From assembly GCF_009811655.1 (NCBI RefSeq), contig NZ_BGJX01000023.1, positions 1-52,675 on the forward strand: 52,675 bases of DNA, in the 5' to 3' direction. This document shows, piece after piece, positions 18,126-25,704 of this stretch (position 1 is its first letter; each line of letters opens with the position of its first letter). The notes beneath the pieces were generated by a model. It was given only the letters and a program-made list of their open reading frames with translations, did no database searches and was not told the origin of the DNA. This stretch comes from Methylosinus sp. Ce-a6 (GTDB lineage: Bacteria > Pseudomonadota > Alphaproteobacteria > Rhizobiales > Beijerinckiaceae). The translations under genes were made by a program, and so were the position numbers.

Positions 18126-18529
18126 TATTCACTCAAAAACGCCCGCAGCTTCGCTTCCAGCGTCGCGCGATCCTTCAATTCGCATTCCCAAACGACGAGC
18201 GCGCGCCAGCCGAGGCTCGCGAGCCTCTCCTGATGCGCGATGTCGCGCGCGCGATTGCGGGCGATTTTGGCGCGCCAATAATCGGCGTTGGTTTTCGGCA
18301 TTCGCGCGCCGCGCGCGCAATCATGCCCGTGCCAGAAACAGCCATGCACGAATATGGCGCGCTTCCTCCCCACATAGGCGATGTCGGGATTGCCGGGCAC
18401 ATCCGCGCGATGCAGCCGATAATGCGGCGCGAAGCCGCGCAGTATTTGACGCACGGCTATTTCGGGCGACGTGTCGCGCGACTTCACCGCGCGCATGACG
18501 GCGGAGCGTCTGGCGGGGTCTTCCGCCAT
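18125..18529 (-). CDS. vsr: very short patch repair endonuclease Vsr
   Basis: A 134-residue Vsr. These enzymes nick 5' of T in T:G mismatches that arise when 5-methylcytosine deaminates. The N-terminal RSAVMRAVKSRDTSPE is typical, as are the catalytic core PGNPDIAYVGRKRAIFVHGCFWHGHDC (catalytic Asp in the PDIA segment, Zn-binding Cys/His) and ALVVWECELKD. Length agrees with the family. It starts 6 bases after the methyltransferase stop, so the two genes are probably co-transcribed. Its sequence specificity should match that of the methylase. Confidence 0.93.
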   Translation of the reverse strand: MAEDPARRSAVMRAVKSRDTSPEIAVRQILRGFAPHYRLHRADVPGNPDIAYVGRKRAIFVHGCFWHGHDCARGARMPKTNADYWRAKIARNRARDIAHQERLASLGWRALVVWECELKDRATLEAKLRAFLSE

Positions 18530-18534
18530 CGCCG

Positions 18535-19686
18535 TCAGGCGGCGGCTCGGGCGAGATCGCGCGACGCGGCGAGCAGCGGCTCGAGAATCTGCGCCGCGAG
18601 ATGACGCGCCACGGGCGCGACGACGCCGTCGCCTGTCAGATGATAGGCCTCATTGTAGTTGCGCGGCAGAATGTAATCCTCGGGCAGACCCATCAGCCGC
18701 GCCGTCTCCCGCGCCGAGATGAGCCGCGAGCGCACGCGTCCCTTTTCGACGATCAGCACGAATTGCCGGCTGGAGCCGCCGGCCGGCGTGCGCAAGCAGC
18801 CGGCGAGATCGTCGAAACGCGCTTCGGCGCGCTGGATTTTTTCGCCATCGGCGCCGTAGCGGGTGCGCCGATAGAGCGTGCCGACCATGCGCCGCCCGGC
18901 GGCTTTCGCCGACTCCACTTTGGCGCGATTGATCTCGCTCATCTTGTCGAGCAGCGATTGCGTTTCCTCGAGATTGTGCCAGGCGACGCTATGCGGCGCA
19001 TCCTCGATGACATCCGCGAGGCGCGTGTTGCGCGCGGCGGGCGCCGCGAGGCGCCACCATATCCATTGCTCCCGCGCCGCAGGCGCAAGTCGATCATGCG
19101 CGGTGAGCAGCGCGCGCGTATGCCAGAGCGGCGAGGGCTCCGACGTCGCCAATTCGGCGGGCGGCGGGGCTTCGCCATGCAGCGCGACGATGAACAAGCG
19201 CGGACGCGATTGCGGCACGAAGAGCGCGGCGTCTATGACCAGCGCGCCGAATCTGTAGCCTTCGCCGGCGAGCGCGCCGCATAAGGCCTCGAAATCCTTG
19301 CCGCCATGCGAGGTCAGCGCGCCGCAGACGTTTTCGAGAACCAATAGCGGCGGATGGCGCCCCTCCTTGTGCAGCGCTCTGACGATCTCGAAAAAAGGCC
19401 AGAAGGTTCCGGAGCGCTCGCCTTTCAACCCCGCGCCGGCGCCGGCGAGGGAGAGGTCCTGACAGGGGAAGGAGGCCCAGACGAGATCGGCGCGGCCGGG
19501 CAGATCGGCGGTCGTCACCTTGCGCACATCGCCGGGGAAGAGCTCCGCGCCGCCCCAATTGGCGCGATAGGTCTCGCATTTCTTCAAGTCGAAATCATTG
19601 GCGAAGAGGCATCGCCAGCCGGCCCCGAGCCCGGCGCGGGCCATGCCGCCGCCAGCGAAGAACTCGTAGTAGCTCGGTCTGTCCAT
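18535..19686 (-). CDS. C5-cytosine DNA methyltransferase
   Basis: A 383-residue DNA (cytosine-5) methyltransferase. Motif I is FFAGGGMARAGLGAG, motif IV SFPCQDLSLAG with catalytic C75, motif VI ENV (118-120), motif VIII QSRPR (159-163), and IX/X are in the C-terminal part (RLISARETARLMGLPE, GDGVVAPVA). The target-recognition domain between VIII and IX determines specificity, which I cannot read. It pairs with vsr. No restriction endonuclease is visible on either side, so it looks like an orphan Dcm-like enzyme or the remnant of an R-M system. Confidence 0.93.
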   Translation of the reverse strand: MDRPSYYEFFAGGGMARAGLGAGWRCLFANDFDLKKCETYRANWGGAELFPGDVRKVTTADLPGRADLVWASFPCQDLSLAGAGAGLKGERSGTFWPFFEIVRALHKEGRHPPLLVLENVCGALTSHGGKDFEALCGALAGEGYRFGALVIDAALFVPQSRPRLFIVALHGEAPPPAELATSEPSPLWHTRALLTAHDRLAPAAREQWIWWRLAAPAARNTRLADVIEDAPHSVAWHNLEETQSLLDKMSEINRAKVESAKAAGRRMVGTLYRRTRYGADGEKIQRAEARFDDLAGCLRTPAGGSSRQFVLIVEKGRVRSRLISARETARLMGLPEDYILPRNYNEAYHLTGDGVVAPVARHLAAQILEPLLAASRDLARAAA

Positions 19687-19722
19687 GCCGCGAGTTTACC
19701 GCGATTCGAGGGGCTGCGACAT

Positions 19723-19845
19723 GCCCCCTCCCCGGCCCTCCCCCGCTCCGCGGGAGAGGGAGCATACTCCGCGCTTCATCGAGGGTTCGCGTTGCGCTGG
19801 TCGCTTCCCTCTCCCGCGCCAGCGGGGGAGGGTGAGGGAGGGGGC
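19723..19845. repeat. CCCCCTCCC composite palindromic repeat overlapping the ccmH 3' end
   Basis: GCCCCCTCCC (19723-19732) and GGGAGGGGGC (19836-19845) are inverted ends. Internal segments CTCCGCGGGAGAGGGAG and CTTCCCTCTCCCGCG form further stems. A half copy recurs at 52450-52510 with the same GCGCTTCATCGAG interior. The ccmH stop codon (19776-19778) lies inside this element. Confidence 0.85.
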
Positions 19846-20441
19846 TCGACCCCGAGCGCCTGCAATCGCGCGCGTTCTTCCGCCGTCAGACCGGCGGCGT
19901 CTGTTCGGCGGCGTCCGCGCCGCACGGCGGCGAAGATGGCCCAGGCGCCGCCGAGGAGCGCGATCGCCGGCGCGGCCCAGAGCAGCAGCGTCTGCGGCTT
20001 CAGCGGCGGGCGCAGCAGCACGAAATCGCCGTAGCGCGCGACGACATAGTCGCGCACTTGCCCGTCGCTCGCGCCTTCTTTCAGCTTTTCGCGCACGACG
20101 ACGCGCAGATCCTTGGCGAGCGGCGCGTCGGAATCGTCGATCGATTGATTCTGGCAGACGAGGCAGCGCAATTCGCTGGCGATGGCGCGCGCGCGCGCTT
20201 CGAGCTTCGGGTCGGCGAGCATTTCGGAAGGCTCGACAGCGAGCGCCGGAGACAGAAGCGCGAAGCCGAGCGCGATTGAAAAAAGGAAGGGCGCTCCCCT
20301 CTCCCGCCTGCGGGAGAGGGTGGCCCTGCGAAGCAGGGTCGGGTGAGGGCCTGCGGGACCCTCATCCGTCGCGCATTCGCGCGACACCTTCTCCCACGAG
20401 TGGGAGAAGGAGCGCTCCCCGAGATTCCGCGACATCCGCAT
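19776..20441 (-). CDS. ccmH: cytochrome c maturation protein CcmH (CycL)
   Basis: A 221-codon frame for the membrane-anchored thiol-oxidoreductase of System I, which reduces apocytochrome CxxCH cysteines. The catalytic motif LRCLVCQNQSI gives C93 and C96; one membrane helix follows (LLLWAAPAIALLGGAWAIF). The start overlaps the ccmF stop (TAATG), indicating translational coupling. Both ends are unusual: residues about 10-50, between the start and the signal-like FLFSIALGFALLSPALA, are read from a 125-bp repeat. The last 22 residues (after about 199) are read from another repeat. The catalytic domain is intact, so the gene is probably functional with altered ends. Confidence 0.88.
   Translation of the reverse strand: MRMSRNLGERSFSHSWEKVSRECATDEGPAGPHPTLLRRATLSRRRERGAPFLFSIALGFALLSPALAVEPSEMLADPKLEARARAIASELRCLVCQNQSIDDSDAPLAKDLRVVVREKLKEGASDGQVRDYVVARYGDFVLLRPPLKPQTLLLWAAPAIALLGGAWAIFAAVRRGRRRTDAAGLTAEERARLQALGVEPPPSPSPAGAGEGSDQRNANPR
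20291..20415. repeat. 125-bp palindromic repeat inside the ccmH 5' coding region
   Basis: GCGCTCC (20291-20297) and GGAGCGC (20409-20415) are inverted ends. Inside are CTCTCCCGCCTGCGGGAGAG, CCCTGCGAAGCAGGG, and CTTCTCCCAC/GTGGGAGAAG. It separates the ccmH ATG (20439-20441) from its signal-peptide codons without breaking the frame. Confidence 0.85.
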
Positions 20442-22399
20442 TACTCCGCCGGCTGTGGCTGCGCGGCGCGGGCGCGGGCGGCGACGCCGATGCGCAGGCG
20501 CCGATCGGCGAGCGACAGGCCGCCGCCGAGCGCCATCACCATCGCGCCGAGCCAGATCAGCAGCACCAGCGGCTTGTAATAGAGCCGCGCGTCCAGCGTT
20601 CCGTCCGCGTGCTGCTCGCCGAGCGCCGCATAGACCTGGCCGAGGCCGAGCGTGACGATGCCCGCTTCCGTGCGCGCCATGCGCCGCGCCTGATAGAAGC
20701 GCTTCGCCGGCTCGATGCGGGCGATCGTCTCGCCGCCCTCGCGCACCGCCATCACGGCGTAGGTCTCCGCATAATTGGGGCCGGCGCGGGAGGCGACGTC
20801 CTCGATCGCGATCTGGTAAGGCCCGACGTCTTGGGCGACGCCCGGCTTCATCGCGACGATCTGCTCGACTCCCCAGCCTGCCGCGGCGAGGCCGAGCAGA
20901 GAGAGCCCCATTCCGGCGTGCGCGACGGAGGTTCCCCAGGCCGAGAGCGGCAGGCCTCTCAAACGCGCGAGCACATTGCCGAGCGCGGCGCGCTGGGCGA
21001 TGTCCGAAAACGCGCCGACGACGAGATAAATGGCGAGGCCGGCGGAGACGATGGAGAGCACGGGCGCGCCATAGAGCGCGCCGAAAGCCGCCAGCGCGAC
21101 GACGCCCGCCGCGAAAGCCGTGCGCAGCCGCTGCAAGGCGCCGATGAGTTCGCCGCGCTTCCAGGCGAGCATCTGGCCGATCGGCATCAGCAGGACGAGC
21201 GGCAGCGCGATCGGGATCAGCACCGTATTGAAGAAGGGCGCGCCGACGGAGATTTTGTCGCCGGTCAGCGCCTCGAGCGCGAGCGGATAGAGCGTGCCGA
21301 TGACAACGGTCGCGCAGGCGGTGGTCAGCAGCAGATTATTGACGACGAGCGCGCCCTCGCGCGAGATCGGCGCGAACAGGCTGCCCGTCGGCAGAGCGCC
21401 GGCGCGCAAGGCGAAGAGCGCCAGCGCGCCGCCGATGAAGACGACGAGAATGGCGAGGATGAACACGCCGCGCTCGGGATCGCTGGCGAAGGCGTGCACG
21501 GAGGTGAGCACGCCGGAGCGCACGAGGAATGTGCCGAGCAGCGACAAAGAGAAGGCGAGGATCGAGAGGAAGATCGTCCAGACTTTGAGCGCCTCGCGCT
21601 TCTCCATCACCGCGGCGCAATGCAAGAGCGCCGTGCCGGCGAGCCAGGGCATGAGCGAGGCGTTCTCGACCGGGTCCCAGAACCAGAAGCCGCCCCAGCC
21701 GAGCGTGTAATAGGCCCAATACGAGCCCATTGCGATGCCGAGCGTGAGGAAGATCCAGGCGGCGAGCGTCCAGGGCCGCACGAAGCGCGCCCAGGCGGCG
21801 TCGATGCGACCGCCGATCAGCGCCGCGGCGGCGAAGGAGAACACGGTCGAGAAGCCGACATAGCCGAGATAGAGCAGCGGCGGATGAATGGCGAGACCGG
21901 GGTCCTGCAGGATCGGATTGAGGTCGCGGCCCTGCCAGGGCGGATCGGCGACGCGCGCGAAAGGATTCGACGTCAGCAGAATGAAGGCGAGAAAGGCCGC
22001 GCCGATCAATCCCTGCACGGCGAGCGTGTCGGCGCGCAACAGATCGGGCATGGCGCGCGAGAGCAAGGCGATGGCCGCGCCACAGGCCGAGAGCACCAGC
22101 ACCCAGAGAAGCATGGAGCCTTCGTGATTGCCCCACACGCCGGAGATCTTATAGATCATCGGCTTCAAGGAATGGGAGTTCTCGATCACGTTTACGAGCG
22201 AGAAATCCGAGACGACATGCGCATGAGTGAGCGCGCCATAGGCCAGGGCGACGAGGAGAAATTGCGCGACGGCGACAGGCTGCGCGACACGCATCAGGGC
22301 GACGTCGCGCAGACGCGCGCCGGCGAAGGGAAGGATCGCCTGCGCGAGCGCCAGGGCCAGCGCCAGGACGAGCGCGAAATGGCCGGTCTCGACGATCAT
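20441..22399 (-). CDS. ccmF: heme lyase CcmF (CycK)
   Basis: A 652-residue polytopic membrane protein, the heme ligation subunit of System I cytochrome c maturation. The tryptophan-rich WWD signature is WGGFWFWDPVENASLMPWL; conserved GNHEGSMLLWVL and IHPPLLYLGYVGF segments precede it, each carrying a candidate heme-iron histidine. Length matches the family. It overlaps ccmH by the TAATG junction and lies downstream of ccmE, separated by a 100-base gap holding a palindromic repeat. In this organism it would serve the c-type cytochromes encoded at 38-41 kb, among others. Confidence 0.96.
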   Translation of the reverse strand: MIVETGHFALVLALALALAQAILPFAGARLRDVALMRVAQPVAVAQFLLVALAYGALTHAHVVSDFSLVNVIENSHSLKPMIYKISGVWGNHEGSMLLWVLVLSACGAAIALLSRAMPDLLRADTLAVQGLIGAAFLAFILLTSNPFARVADPPWQGRDLNPILQDPGLAIHPPLLYLGYVGFSTVFSFAAAALIGGRIDAAWARFVRPWTLAAWIFLTLGIAMGSYWAYYTLGWGGFWFWDPVENASLMPWLAGTALLHCAAVMEKREALKVWTIFLSILAFSLSLLGTFLVRSGVLTSVHAFASDPERGVFILAILVVFIGGALALFALRAGALPTGSLFAPISREGALVVNNLLLTTACATVVIGTLYPLALEALTGDKISVGAPFFNTVLIPIALPLVLLMPIGQMLAWKRGELIGALQRLRTAFAAGVVALAAFGALYGAPVLSIVSAGLAIYLVVGAFSDIAQRAALGNVLARLRGLPLSAWGTSVAHAGMGLSLLGLAAAGWGVEQIVAMKPGVAQDVGPYQIAIEDVASRAGPNYAETYAVMAVREGGETIARIEPAKRFYQARRMARTEAGIVTLGLGQVYAALGEQHADGTLDARLYYKPLVLLIWLGAMVMALGGGLSLADRRLRIGVAARARAAQPQPAE

Positions 22400-22414
22400 G
22401 TCTTCACCCCTCTC

Positions 22415-22495
22415 CTCGCAATGACGGCTTCGTCATTGCGAGCGTAGCGAAGCAATCCAGAGCCGCAGGGCGTTCTGTGAATCGCTTCGTCGCGC
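22415..22495. repeat. GTCATTGCGAG-type palindromic repeat, copy 3
   Basis: CTCGCAATGACG (22415-22426) and CGTCATTGCGAG (22431-22442) form a perfect 12-bp hairpin with a GCTT loop. Then follows CGTAGCGAAGCAATCCAGAG and a degenerate GAATCGCTTCGTCGCG end. It fills the ccmE-ccmF gap and may affect read-through between these operon genes. Confidence 0.85.
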
Positions 22496-22499
22496 AAGC

Positions 22500-22940
22500 T
22501 CACTGCTTCTCTCCCTGCCAGACGCCCTGCTTCTTCAGCGCGTCGGCGACGTCGCGCGGCATATAGCGTTCGTCGTGCTTGGCGAGCACGCTGTCGGCGC
22601 GAAAGGCGCCGTTCGCCGCGAGCGCGCCGTCGACGACGACGCCCTGACCCTCGCGGAAGAGGTCCGGCAGCAGGCCCTTATAGGTCACGTCGAGATCGGC
22701 GGTCCTGTCGGTGACGGTGAAGGAGACATTGCGATCCTCGCCGCGAACGACCGTGCCTTCCTTCACCAGCCCGCCGATGCGCAGCCTCGTTCCCGGCGCG
22801 ACATGCTTTTGCGCGAGCTCGGCGGGCGAATAGAAGAAAACGATATTGTCGCGCAGCGCGAACAGCACGAGGCCGACCGCCATCGCGAGAACCGCGAGCG
22901 CGGCGGAGATGAGCGCGAGCCTCTTGCCCTTGCGAGTCAT
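22500..22940 (-). CDS. ccmE: heme chaperone CcmE (CycJ)
   Basis: A 146-residue membrane-anchored periplasmic heme chaperone. The N-terminal helix ([22 protein letters not shown]) is followed by the OB-fold domain. KHDERYMP carries the heme-binding H122 and conserved Y126. CcmE takes heme from CcmC and passes it to CcmF. It begins 2 bases after the ccmI stop, with the ribosome site GGAGGTTGAC overlapping the ccmI end, so the two are coupled. The downstream gap to ccmF contains a palindromic repeat. Confidence 0.96.
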   Translation of the reverse strand: MTRKGKRLALISAALAVLAMAVGLVLFALRDNIVFFYSPAELAQKHVAPGTRLRIGGLVKEGTVVRGEDRNVSFTVTDRTADLDVTYKGLLPDLFREGQGVVVDGALAANGAFRADSVLAKHDERYMPRDVADALKKQGVWQGEKQ

Positions 22941-22941
22941 G

Positions 22942-24048
22942 TCAACCTCCAACGCCCAATTCGCGCGCCAAAGCGTCGACGCGGGCGAGCCCGTCCTGAT
23001 CCTGCGCCAGCGCCTTGCGGGCGCCGTCGAGCGCGGTCTTCGCCTTTTCGGCCTCGGCCAGCACGCTATAGGCGCGGATGAGCCTGAGCCAGCCTTCGAC
23101 ATCCGCGCCATTCTGCTCGAGCTTGCCGCGCAGCCGCTCGACCATGGAGCGGACGGCGTCCATCCTCTGTCCCTCGGGCATTGCGGCGATCTTCGCGCCT
23201 TCGTCGCTCGACGGCGCGGGCTCGGTCGGCGAGGCGCCCCGCAATTGCGCCAGCAGCGCCTCGACGCGCGCGCGCCAGGGGGCGTCCGCCGGCCCATCGG
23301 CCAGCAGCTTGGACCAGAGATCGCCGGCTTTTTCGTGATCGCCGTTCTGCGCCGCCTCGAGGCCGACATAGAAGCGCGCCATGGACGATTGCGCGTCGAG
23401 CGCCAGCGCGGCCTCGAAGTCCTGCTTCGCCTCCGCCGTCACGCGGCCTTCGGAGGCCATGACGCGGGCTTCGCCCAGCGCATTGTGGCGATGCGCCGTC
23501 GGCCCCAAAAGGCGCAGCGCCTTTTCGAAAGCGGCGACCGCCTCGGCCGGGCGGCCGTTGCGCAGATAGAATGGGGCGACCACCTCATAGCCGCGTCCAT
23601 CCTCCGGATGCTCGGCGAGATGCGCCTCGATGCGGGCGACGGCGCTCGCAATGTCGGTATGGCCGGGCTTTGCCTCGAGCCTCGCCTCCAGCGAGGCGTC
23701 CGGCAGCTCCGGACGGCCGAGCTTCCCGTAGAGCAGCAAAGCGAAAGCGGGGATCAGAAGGATCGCGCCGGCGGCGGCGATAATGGCGTTACGGCGGGAG
23801 AAGGAGGCGTCGCTCGCGCTTGTCCCGCGGGCGCGCAGCAGGCGGCGGGCGGCTTCCGTGCGCGCCGCCTCGGCGTCCGCGGATGCGAGGCGGCCTTCCG
23901 CGCTCTCGCGCTCGATCTCGGCGATCTGCTCCTCGAAAAAGGCGATGTCGGCGGCGCAAGCGTCGACGGCGTCGCTCTTGCGAGCGAGCGGCCACAGCAC
24001 GCTCATGACTGCGGCGCCGGTCAGAAGAGCGAAAACGAGCCAGATCAT
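22942..24048 (-). CDS. ccmI: cytochrome c maturation protein CcmI (CycH)
   Basis: A 368-residue protein that chaperones apocytochrome c for the heme lyase complex. Two membrane helices ([20 protein letters not shown] at the N-terminus and [21 protein letters not shown] near residue 95) flank a short cytoplasmic loop with a leucine-zipper-like region. A periplasmic TPR-rich domain follows ([41 protein letters not shown]). The start ATG 24048 opens directly on the first helix. It is the first gene of the ccmI-E-F-H operon. ccmA-D and ccmG are not in the window. Confidence 0.93.
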   Translation of the reverse strand: MIWLVFALLTGAAVMSVLWPLARKSDAVDACAADIAFFEEQIAEIERESAEGRLASADAEAARTEAARRLLRARGTSASDASFSRRNAIIAAAGAILLIPAFALLLYGKLGRPELPDASLEARLEAKPGHTDIASAVARIEAHLAEHPEDGRGYEVVAPFYLRNGRPAEAVAAFEKALRLLGPTAHRHNALGEARVMASEGRVTAEAKQDFEAALALDAQSSMARFYVGLEAAQNGDHEKAGDLWSKLLADGPADAPWRARVEALLAQLRGASPTEPAPSSDEGAKIAAMPEGQRMDAVRSMVERLRGKLEQNGADVEGWLRLIRAYSVLAEAEKAKTALDGARKALAQDQDGLARVDALARELGVGG

Positions 24049-24119
24049 CGCCCGGCTGTTTAGAGGGAATCCGACAAAGAGGGAAGGGAGATAGAATTTC
24101 CCGCCATCCGTTTTGACGT

Positions 24120-24163
24120 GTTTCCGACGCCGAACCGGCGTCCACTTCGGCTGGAAACGCTCT
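24120..24163. repeat. GTTTCC...GGAAAC dispersed repeat, copy 1
   Basis: The element runs from GTTTCCGACGCCGAACCGG to CTGGAAACGCTCT. Ends GTTTCC/GGAAAC and inner CCGA/TCGG are inverted. Copy 2 (24222-24265) is the same apart from CG to TA in the middle; copy 3 lies in reverse orientation at 50654-50687. Confidence 0.85.
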
Positions 24164-24204
24164 GATGTCTTTTCATGTTTGATTGAAACATGAAAAGACA
24201 TCAG
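24162..24204. repeat. perfect 19-bp hairpin between phr and ccmI
   Basis: CTGATGTCTTTTCATGTTT (24162-24180) is exactly complementary to 24186-24204 around a 5-base loop GATTG. It lies between two direct copies of the GTTTCC repeat and downstream of phr, upstream of ccmI. It may end phr transcription, although no T-run follows. Confidence 0.85.
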
Positions 24205-24221
24205 GCTTTTGTTTTTCACGC

Positions 24222-24265
24222 GTTTCCGACGCCGAACCGGTATCCACTTCGGCTGGAAACGCTCT
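24222..24265. repeat. GTTTCC...GGAAAC dispersed repeat, copy 2
   Basis: Direct repeat of copy 1 with two substitutions. Its end touches the phr stop codon (TAG, 24264-24266). The flank (GGCTTTTGTTTTTCACGC at 24204-24221) also resembles the flank of the reverse copy near 50685-50705, so the mobile unit is longer than the palindromic core. Confidence 0.8.
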
Positions 24266-25700
24266 AATGAGGGAGCTGGGCGCGGATCGTCGCGAAAGCC
24301 GCGAGCGCCCTTTGCCGCGCGGCGGCGTGATCGACGATCGGGCGTGGATAGGTCTCGCCCAGCCGAACGCCGGCCTCGCGCAGCGCGCGCTCCGGCGCGG
24401 CCCAGGGCTTGTGGATGTATTTGGCGTCCAGGCGCGCGAGCTCGGGGACGAAGCGGCGCACGAAGGCGCCTTCGGGATCGAATTTCTGGCCCTGCAGCAC
24501 GGGATTGAAGATGCGGAAGTAAGGCGCGGCGTCGGCGCCGCAGCCGGCGACCCACTGCCAGTTGGCGGAATTATTCGCGAGATCGGCGTCGACCAGCGTG
24601 TCCCAGAACCAGAGTTCGCCCTCCCGCCAGGGAAGCAGCAGATGCTTCACCAGAAAGGAGGCGGCGACCATGCGCAGTCGATTATGCATGTATCCCGTCC
24701 GCCAGAGCTGGCGCATGGCGGCGTCGACGAGCGGATAGCCGGTCTCGCCCTTTTTCCAGGCTTCGAGCGCCCGCGCGTCGCTCGCCCAGGGGAAGCGCGC
24801 GAAGGCCTTGTCGAGCGGCGCGTCGGGCATTTCGGGATGGGCGGCGATGAGATGATGGCAGAACTCCCGCCAGCCGAGCTCGCGCAGAAAGGCCGCGCGC
24901 CCTTCGGCGCCGACCGCCGCCGAATGCGCCGCGCTCCAGATTTGCAGCGGCGAGATCTCGCCCCAATGGAGATGCGGCGACAGGCGCGAGGCGCCGTCCT
25001 CGGCCGGGAAATCGCGCAGCCGGGCGTAGGCGCCCGCGCCATTGCGTAGGAAATGCGCGAGCCGCCTCCGCGCCGTCGCCTCGCCCGGCCGCCAAGCCTC
25101 GCGCAGGCCCGCGGCCCAATCGGGCTTTTTTGGCCGGAGCCGCCAAGCTTCGAGCCGCTCGCTGGCCGGAGCAGGCGCGGCGCGAATGCGCTTTGGCGCG
25201 GCCAGAGGCGAAGCGGGCTGCGGCGTCTCGGCGAGCTTGCGCCAGAACGGCGTGAACACGCGGAAGGGCCGCCCCTCGGCGTTGCGGATCGACCCAGGCT
25301 CGGCGAGCAGCGCGCCGGCGAAGCTCTTCGTCGCCACGCCGCGCTCGCTCAGTCGCGCCTCGATCCGAGCGTCGCGCGCGCTCGCCCAGGGCTCGTAGAG
25401 GCGGCTCCAATAGACGGAGGCGGCGCCGGTTTCTTCGACGAGGCGCAGGAGCTCGGCCTCGGCGTCGCCGCGCCGCAGCGTCAGCGGCGCGCCGAGCTTC
25501 GCGAGATCGCGCGAGAGCGCGGCGAGGCTCTCGTGCAGCCACCAGCGCGCGGCGGCGCCCAGCCGCCAATCGCCGCCCTCGGCCTCGTCTAGAATGAAGG
25601 CTGGGACGAGGGGCGCGCCGGAGGCGACGGCGGCGCTCAGGGCGGGATGATCGGCAAGCCTCAGATCGCGCCGAAACCAGAGAATGGCCGGCGCGCTCAT
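24264..25700 (-). CDS. phr: deoxyribodipyrimidine photolyase
   Basis: A 478-residue DNA photolyase that splits UV-induced pyrimidine dimers with light, using FADH- and an antenna cofactor. The N-terminal alpha/beta domain starts ILWFRRDLRLADHPAL. The FAD-binding C-terminal domain has HLHWGEISP, GYMHNRLRMVAASFLVKHLLLPW, and the WFWDTLVDADLANNSANWQWVAG block typical of class I CPD photolyases. Length agrees. It starts 4 bases from the permease stop, so the two genes are probably in one transcript. Confidence 0.95.
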   Translation of the reverse strand: MSAPAILWFRRDLRLADHPALSAAVASGAPLVPAFILDEAEGGDWRLGAAARWWLHESLAALSRDLAKLGAPLTLRRGDAEAELLRLVEETGAASVYWSRLYEPWASARDARIEARLSERGVATKSFAGALLAEPGSIRNAEGRPFRVFTPFWRKLAETPQPASPLAAPKRIRAAPAPASERLEAWRLRPKKPDWAAGLREAWRPGEATARRRLAHFLRNGAGAYARLRDFPAEDGASRLSPHLHWGEISPLQIWSAAHSAAVGAEGRAAFLRELGWREFCHHLIAAHPEMPDAPLDKAFARFPWASDARALEAWKKGETGYPLVDAAMRQLWRTGYMHNRLRMVAASFLVKHLLLPWREGELWFWDTLVDADLANNSANWQWVAGCGADAAPYFRIFNPVLQGQKFDPEGAFVRRFVPELARLDAKYIHKPWAAPERALREAGVRLGETYPRPIVDHAAARQRALAAFATIRAQLPH

Positions 25701-25704
25701 CGTG

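Noticed and set aside
18125..19686. Complete restriction-modification system
   Set aside because: Neither neighbour (efp, ccmH) nor any frame in between encodes a restriction endonuclease; only methylase and Vsr are supported.
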